Source: Erysipelotrichia bacterium
GTDB taxonomy: Bacteria > Bacillota_I > Bacilli_A > Erysipelotrichales > Erysipelotrichaceae
Direction of reading: 5' to 3'
Assembly: GCA_009929095.1 (NCBI GenBank)
Contig: SABF01000074.1
Coordinates: 1 to 7,301 of the forward strand
Length of the DNA: 7,301 bases
This document shows positions 5,901 to 7,301 of this stretch, in pieces. Each line of letters starts with the position of its first letter. The first letter of the stretch is position 1. Under the pieces are notes generated by a model. That model had not been told where the DNA came from. It saw only the letters and a list, made by a program, of their open reading frames with translations, and made no database searches. Both the position numbers and the translations under genes were made by a program.

Positions 5901-7290
5901 ACGCGTTGTTTCCGAATGCAAACCAGAAAATGTCTGGAAGAAAATCAAAGATGGCAGCACTTATAAATTCAGTTTCAGCATACATGATAAAGACGGATCA
6001 ATCCGCCGCAAGCAAATCCAGTTCACATATATCGCCTCTCCTCGCAAGAGTTATTTAATGTCCAGCATTGATGTGAACGATATCTATGAGGCACAGGAAC
6101 AATCCAAGATGAAACTGGAAAAAGCATTGGCGGCTAAATCGGAATTCCTGTCCAACATGAGCCACGATATGCGTACGCCGATGAACGGGATTCTGGGACT
6201 CTTGAATTTGACATTAGATATGTCAGGTCTTCCGGCTGAGGCTTATGACAATCTGCGGGGAATGCAGGATTCCGGCAAGTATCTGCTGGGACTGATCAAT
6301 GACACCCTGGATATGAGTAAAATAGACAGCAATCGACTCATCTTGGAATACAAGACAGTTAATGCTTCTGATTTTATCAGGGATATCCTGACTTATGTGG
6401 GGCCGCTGGCAAAAGAAAAAGGTGTTGTGCTGAATGTCGTCGCAGAACATGCGGAATTGGATTACATCAAAACGCCACCTCTCAGACTGCGCCAGATATT
6501 TGTGAATATTGTTACCAATGCCATCAAGTTCACACCGCGAGGCGGAAAAGTGGATATGGTAATTGAATGCTATAAGCGGGAAAATGGAATTGCGCACGAT
6601 CGGATCTCTATCAAAGATAATGGAATTGGCATGAGTAAAGAGTTTTTACCTAAAATATTTGAGCCTTTTGAACAGGAGTGTTCTCTGATTGACGGAAAGA
6701 ACCAGGGGACTGGATTAGGCATGTCGATTGTAAAAAAAATCGTTGAAATGATGAATGGAAAGATTGAAGTCTTCAGCGAGAAAAATGTTGGAACAGAAGT
6801 CGTGGTCTGGCTTGATTTTGAACGCGTTTACCCGGATAAAGTTCAGCTGAAACAATCAAATGGTCAGCGGTCGGCGGTTCTTGCGGGAAAGAGAATTCTG
6901 CTGGCAGAGGATCATCCTCTTAATGCAACCATTGCAAGAAAACTGCTTCAGAATAAGAAATGTGCAGTTGAAGTAGCTGTAGATGGCAGGATGGCAGTGG
7001 AACTGTTTCGAAATTCCGAAGAAAATTACTTTGATGCCATCCTGATGGATATTCGCATGCCGGTGATGGATGGATTGGAAGCAGTCAGAGAAATCCGTGC
7101 CTTAAGTCGAAAAGATGCTAAAGAGATTCCTATTATTGCGATGACTGCCAATGCTTTTGAAGACGATGTGAAAATGTCGCTGCAGGCAGGCATGAATGCA
7201 CATCTGGCAAAGCCTATCGAACCACAGAAGCTTTATGACACACTCAGCAGTTTCTTGGGTACAAGAATTTGCGAAGGACAACATGAGTAA
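2983..7290 (+). CDS. soluble hybrid sensor histidine kinase, REC-(PAS)n-HisKA-HATPase-REC
   Basis: This 1435-residue protein has no signal peptide or membrane segment, so it should act in the cytoplasm. An N-terminal receiver (about 1-120) has D10-D11 and phosphoacceptor D55, but I104 replaces the conserved lysine before P105. PAS-like modules follow at roughly 152-253, 262-366, 377-500, 524-645, 655-772, 795-906 and 911-1032; the first five are clear and the last two divergent. The second carries C304, C315, C318 and C325 (KCYE, then PCSFC). HisKA has SHDMRTP with H1061. The ATPase shows the N box (N1175, N1179), DNGIGM (1212-1217), FEPFEQ and GTGLGM (1242-1247). The C-terminal receiver is intact: E1309-D1310, D1356, T1388, K1410. 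Phosphate should pass from H1061 to D1356 and, because no Hpt domain is present, onward only through a separate Hpt protein. The stop overlaps the next start, which suggests an operon. The signal is unknown; the architecture is certain. Confidence 0.96.
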   Translation: MKKKLILIVDDVEASRQLLSGLFQRNYEIMGASDGIAAQRIIVQRASDISAVLLDIDMSDLGGTAMLRWLKENAYVSIPVIAFSCSQKYQLETLQNGAWDFIVIPTDSEIIMARVENAIHHSISSDIEKHVQSSAVYREELESISSTNSGGAATYKIIGNRLELQYFSDSVPKLSGYTRQEYERAAGNDATRLIYSEDKNRFWRATAEMLRRNLPIDETYRHYHKNGTLVWVQISGVIIGEQDGYPILHVVFQQSSRMSKMHYSLIDESKEIIYACDTNNYDLLYVNRSGLDIAGKEEYSHHKCYEFLFGYSSPCSFCRMAQMKCDRFLERDFTYPLNNRIYSLRGKLTNWNGLQAHVEYISDVTEIRRAEIQNQDWIENLKSAIEDIPCGICVYRSDITGFHPLIYNQAFFDIFGYSAQHQNSILVHTGILNIHPDDFDELKQVISAAIQRDDKVNHTYRCFNDQKNSYIWINLNAAVHIQANGEKICYASYTDVTKERDTQEKLKEAGHRVEHLRVQAQEALENYQSLVNAVPGGIAQFEVKGSEIITKYFSDGLCTIIGYSKDDRAQISSENVMSMTYEPDLPILSACIKQATETNQNIDITYRILTKDDKPKWVHLRAAYTAGANGEKYYQAVFTDVNGIKEAEQELQKNQLRYSVAVKSSGINIWEYDIQKNTLSVVINSSSIKQNSYYIDNYIEATIKNGYVREDCIERFLSMYERLKKGEKEITEDIWYRTADLTGWWCERVIYTTAFDDSGKPVKAYGAGRDVTREKKAEKEFFDEISHHKAIQNDAVSSLIINLTKNSIVEVSSPFNSVRGFLKGSADNYFEETSRKISAGSSQELFRSAYNRAALLNKFSSGESAVPIEATRIFDNNTLYWVRYDAHLIQNPDTKDVIAHIYCVDITTEKVMQIIMNTVTKTDYDFFVLINGTDDSARDYGVTDGQTVFDEQKSFTAQNEAWIRKRVCSEDAERVVSECKPENVWKKIKDGSTYKFSFSIHDKDGSIRRKQIQFTYIASPRKSYLMSSIDVNDIYEAQEQSKMKLEKALAAKSEFLSNMSHDMRTPMNGILGLLNLTLDMSGLPAEAYDNLRGMQDSGKYLLGLINDTLDMSKIDSNRLILEYKTVNASDFIRDILTYVGPLAKEKGVVLNVVAEHAELDYIKTPPLRLRQIFVNIVTNAIKFTPRGGKVDMVIECYKRENGIAHDRISIKDNGIGMSKEFLPKIFEPFEQECSLIDGKNQGTGLGMSIVKKIVEMMNGKIEVFSEKNVGTEVVVWLDFERVYPDKVQLKQSNGQRSAVLAGKRILLAEDHPLNATIARKLLQNKKCAVEVAVDGRMAVELFRNSEENYFDAILMDIRMPVMDGLEAVREIRALSRKDAKEIPIIAMTANAFEDDVKMSLQAGMNAHLAKPIEPQKLYDTLSSFLGTRICEGQHE

Positions 7291-7301
7291 TTATGTGCCA
7301 T
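7283..7301 (+). CDS. start of a downstream gene, cut by the window edge
   Basis: An ATG at 7283 begins a frame (MSNYVP) that overlaps the kinase stop codon region by 8 bases and continues past the window. AAGGA at 7274-7278 lies 4 nt ahead, a slightly tight but usable Shine-Dalgarno spacing. Overlap of this kind is typical of translationally coupled genes in one operon. Six residues do not identify a family. Given that the kinase lacks an Hpt domain, a phosphotransfer protein or another regulator is a reasonable guess, but only a guess. Confidence 0.5.

Overview
The window looks like part of a chromosome from a low-to-mid GC Gram-positive bacterium, probably an anaerobic member of the Bacillota (Clostridia or Erysipelotrichia). 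That placement is an inference. It rests on the base composition, the A/G-rich Shine-Dalgarno sites, a lipoprotein signal peptide, and a very long soluble multi-PAS hybrid histidine kinase of a type common in those groups. No rRNA, tRNA, CRISPR array or intact mobile element was seen.

Layout. Positions 1-162 are an untranslated leader. Its last part folds into a strong inverted repeat that contains the ribosome binding site of the first gene. Positions 163-1488 (+) encode a complete metallophosphoesterase with a lipoprotein-type signal peptide. Positions 1489-2982 hold about 1.5 kb with no convincing intact gene. This stretch contains two good intrinsic-terminator hairpins (1670-1707 and 2033-2063), a nested-helix structure between them that could belong to a small RNA, a few short palindromes, a consensus extended -10 promoter (2714-2722), and a 39-codon reading frame plus a frameshifted continuation that resemble a worn-down response-regulator receiver domain.

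Positions 2983-7290 (+) encode a 1435-residue cytoplasmic hybrid kinase with the order REC, about seven PAS-like modules, HisKA, HATPase_c, REC. A new reading frame opens at 7283, overlaps the end of the kinase gene by 8 bases and runs off the window.

How the parts may work together. The phosphoesterase and the kinase are separated by a terminator and a long gap, so they are probably independent units. The kinase has no membrane segment and no Hpt domain, so it should sense an intracellular signal. Its C-terminal receiver would need a separate Hpt protein to pass phosphate on, and the overlapping downstream gene is one candidate for such a partner. Points most worth a second look are the four-cysteine cluster in the second PAS module, the N-terminal receiver that lacks the conserved lysine, the RBS-sequestering stem ahead of the phosphoesterase, and the candidate structured RNA in the gap.
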